Positions 31,316 through 32,750 of a stretch of 32,750 bases of DNA are shown one piece after another. Within the stretch, counting starts at the first letter, position 1; every line of letters begins with the position of its first letter. Origin of the DNA: Brasilonema sp. CT11 (GTDB lineage Bacteria > Cyanobacteriota > Cyanobacteriia > Cyanobacteriales > Nostocaceae); assembly GCF_017982655.1 (NCBI RefSeq), contig NZ_JABXYX010000086.1, forward strand, positions 1-32,750, read 5' to 3'. The position numbers and the translations under genes are program-made. The notes beneath the pieces were generated by a model. The model was given only the letters and a program-made list of their open reading frames with translations, did not search any database and had not been told where the DNA came from.

Positions 31316-32590
31316 TTATTTAGAAGGCATAACAGCTGCCTTCTGACTCAACAACTTCCTTCGCAGATTGTCCAATGCTGTACACGCACTGAGGTGGCGA
31401 ATTAAAGACCGACCTCGCCCTGCACCAAAATGATATTCAAAACTTTGCACTTCTCCATTCGATCCAGCTAACCCGATATAAACCAAACCGACAGGCTTAG
31501 TCTCCGTATCACCTGTGGGTCCAGCAATACCAGTGATACTCAATCCCCAAGTGGTCGAAAGACGCGACCGCACTCCCGCAGCCATTTGTTCTGCAACAAT
31601 AGAACTGACAGCCCCATACTTTGCCAAATCTTCGGAGTTAACACCCAAAAGCCCTACTTTTACCGAGTTATCATAAGAAATAACCCCACCCCAAAAGTAA
31701 TCAGAACTTCCAGAAATCTCCGTTAACATTTGCCCTAATCCGCCAGCAGTGCAAGATTCAGCCACAGAAAGAGTTTCCCCTGCACCACGCAACAACTCAC
31801 CCACAACTGAGGCAAGGGTGTCATTATCTGCACCATAATAATCTAATCCCGCAATTTCTTTAATCTGTTTTTCAATGGGGGCAATCAAATCCTGTGCTTG
31901 TGATTGGGAAGCTGCTTTAGCAGAAACTCGTAATTTCACTTCTCCTTTACTGGAATAAGGTGCAACTGTTGGGTTAGGTAAATTAAGATAAGGCGCGACC
32001 TTTTCTGCTAGTGCTGATTCTGTCACACCCCAAAACTTTAACATCCGACTATAAATAATTTCTTTACCCCAACCTTGACTTTTCAGATAAGGTACAGCAG
32101 TATCCTCCCACATCCGATACATTTCACTTGGCACACCAGGAAAGGTGAAAATCGTTAATCCTGAACGAGGCTGCCAAATAATACCGGGTGCTGTTCCTGT
32201 AGGGTTTGGTAAAACTTCCGCACCTTGGGGTATTAAAGCTTGCTTGCGGTTGCTGGCGGTCATAACCCGACCGCGTTGAACATATTTTCTGGTAATATCT
32301 TCAATAATATCTGGATGTTCTGCTAAAGGAGCGCCAAAGAAATCAGCAATGGTTTCACAAGTCAGGTCATCTGGTGTTGGACCAAGACCTCCCGTGAAAA
32401 TCAAAATTTCCGCTCTTTGACTTGCAATTTCTATAACCTGTTTTAATCTTGTTGGGTTATCTCCGACAACGGTTTGATAGTAGTGGGGAATACCTAGCCC
32501 AGCCAACTGCCGCGCCAAATATTGAGCATTACCGTTGAGGATATCTCCTAACAGGAGTTCGGTTCCAACACAAATAATTTCTGCACTCAT
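31316..32590 (-). CDS. cinA: CinA-like protein (competence/damage-inducible)
   Basis: A 424-residue two-domain protein. The N-terminal MoaB/MogA-like domain starts EIICVGTELLLGDILNGNAQ and has FTGGLGPTPDDLT and FTFPGVPSEM. The C-terminal PncC domain (from about 260) has SVAESCTAGGLGQMLTEISG, then WGGVISYDNSVKVGLLGV and LSITGIAGPTG. In characterised relatives the C-terminal domain deamidates nicotinamide mononucleotide, and the N-terminal domain is an ADP-ribose pyrophosphatase in some. The ATG at 32590 is the natural start (MSAEIICVG). Both domains look complete. No recA or other competence gene lies in the window. Confidence 0.95.
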   Translation of the reverse strand: MSAEIICVGTELLLGDILNGNAQYLARQLAGLGIPHYYQTVVGDNPTRLKQVIEIASQRAEILIFTGGLGPTPDDLTCETIADFFGAPLAEHPDIIEDITRKYVQRGRVMTASNRKQALIPQGAEVLPNPTGTAPGIIWQPRSGLTIFTFPGVPSEMYRMWEDTAVPYLKSQGWGKEIIYSRMLKFWGVTESALAEKVAPYLNLPNPTVAPYSSKGEVKLRVSAKAASQSQAQDLIAPIEKQIKEIAGLDYYGADNDTLASVVGELLRGAGETLSVAESCTAGGLGQMLTEISGSSDYFWGGVISYDNSVKVGLLGVNSEDLAKYGAVSSIVAEQMAAGVRSRLSTTWGLSITGIAGPTGDTETKPVGLVYIGLAGSNGEVQSFEYHFGAGRGRSLIRHLSACTALDNLRRKLLSQKAAVMPSK

Positions 32591-32750
32591 AAAATAGGGA
32601 ATTGTTTAGTTTGGTCGTCAAAATATAGCGGTTCTCACTTCGGTGCAATACAGTCGTCACCTCACCCCGCATTTGCTGACGCAAACGCTCCCCTCTCCTT
32701 ACCAAGGAGAGGGGTTGGGGAGCCAGTGCGTTGCGGGGGTTCCCCCCGTT
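32591..32750. repeat. cinA upstream region and dispersed repeat at the window end
   Basis: Holds the cinA promoter on the minus strand, then repeat material: CCCCTCTCC and GGAGAGGGG around TTACCAA, then GGGAGCCAGTGCGTTGCGGG (from 32719). The latter is an inverse match to 26036-26066 and resembles 17969-17984. The element continues off the window. Confidence 0.7.

Overview
The window looks like chromosomal DNA of a cyanobacterium, most likely a filamentous heterocyst-forming one (Nostocales). This is inferred from gene content and repeats, with no marker gene to prove it. The evidence is the phycobilisome/photosystem regulator RpaB beside radA, a Vipp1/IM30 thylakoid protein next to a PspA paralogue, Gap2-type glyceraldehyde-3-phosphate dehydrogenase, MenB of phylloquinone synthesis, a cyanobacterial DciA with a C-terminal zinc ribbon, many HIP1 octamers (GCGATCGC), and several short palindromic dispersed repeats. 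Base composition is moderately AT-rich. I found no rRNA, tRNA, CRISPR array or intact insertion sequence.

Layout. 1-2030: divergent rpaB (partial) and radA. 2109-2274: remnant of a Uma2-family nuclease gene. 2475-4472: OmpR-type response regulator and histidine kinase. 4496-10182: a membrane/envelope block with a DUF2127 protein, an exported PepSY protein, a short SbtA-family permease, two four-repeat COG4705 membrane proteins and a PAP2 phosphatase. The PepSY and SbtA-like genes lie between two 150-bp inverted repeats. 10516-12552 (minus): a KAP P-loop NTPase gene carrying an in-frame tandem array of HIP1 sites. 12790-13689: the C-terminal stump of a third COG4705 gene and a second, nearly identical PAP2 gene. 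13776-24447: mostly core genes, namely menB, a small Cys-rich conserved protein, dciA, a SPOR-like membrane protein, pspA, vipp1, an exported glutaminase, a thioredoxin, a PLP aminotransferase and thiL. 24483-29446: gap2 (minus), a 1.3-kb repeat-rich gap, then murC and murB. 29447-31315: a gene-poor, AT-rich stretch whose only convincing gene is a small double-glycine-leader peptide gene. 31316-32590 (minus): cinA.

How it fits together. The core genes cover replication and repair (radA, dciA, cinA), photosynthesis regulation and membrane upkeep (rpaB, vipp1, pspA, menB, gap2), peptidoglycan precursors (murC, murB) and thiamine diphosphate (thiL). The accessory part, about 2.4-13.7 kb, combines a two-component system with PepSY, SbtA-like, COG4705 and PAP2 membrane proteins. 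It shows duplication, gene conversion and decay. I infer a regulated envelope or ion-homeostasis module, but nothing in the sequence fixes its substrate.

Most notable observations: a 90-bp palindromic repeat inserted in frame exactly inside a HIP1 octamer in thiL; a 5-copy in-frame HIP1 tandem array in the KAP NTPase gene; long inverted repeats around PepSY/SbtA-like; the COG4705 fourfold-repeat family beside duplicated PAP2; and a solitary bacteriocin-like precursor.
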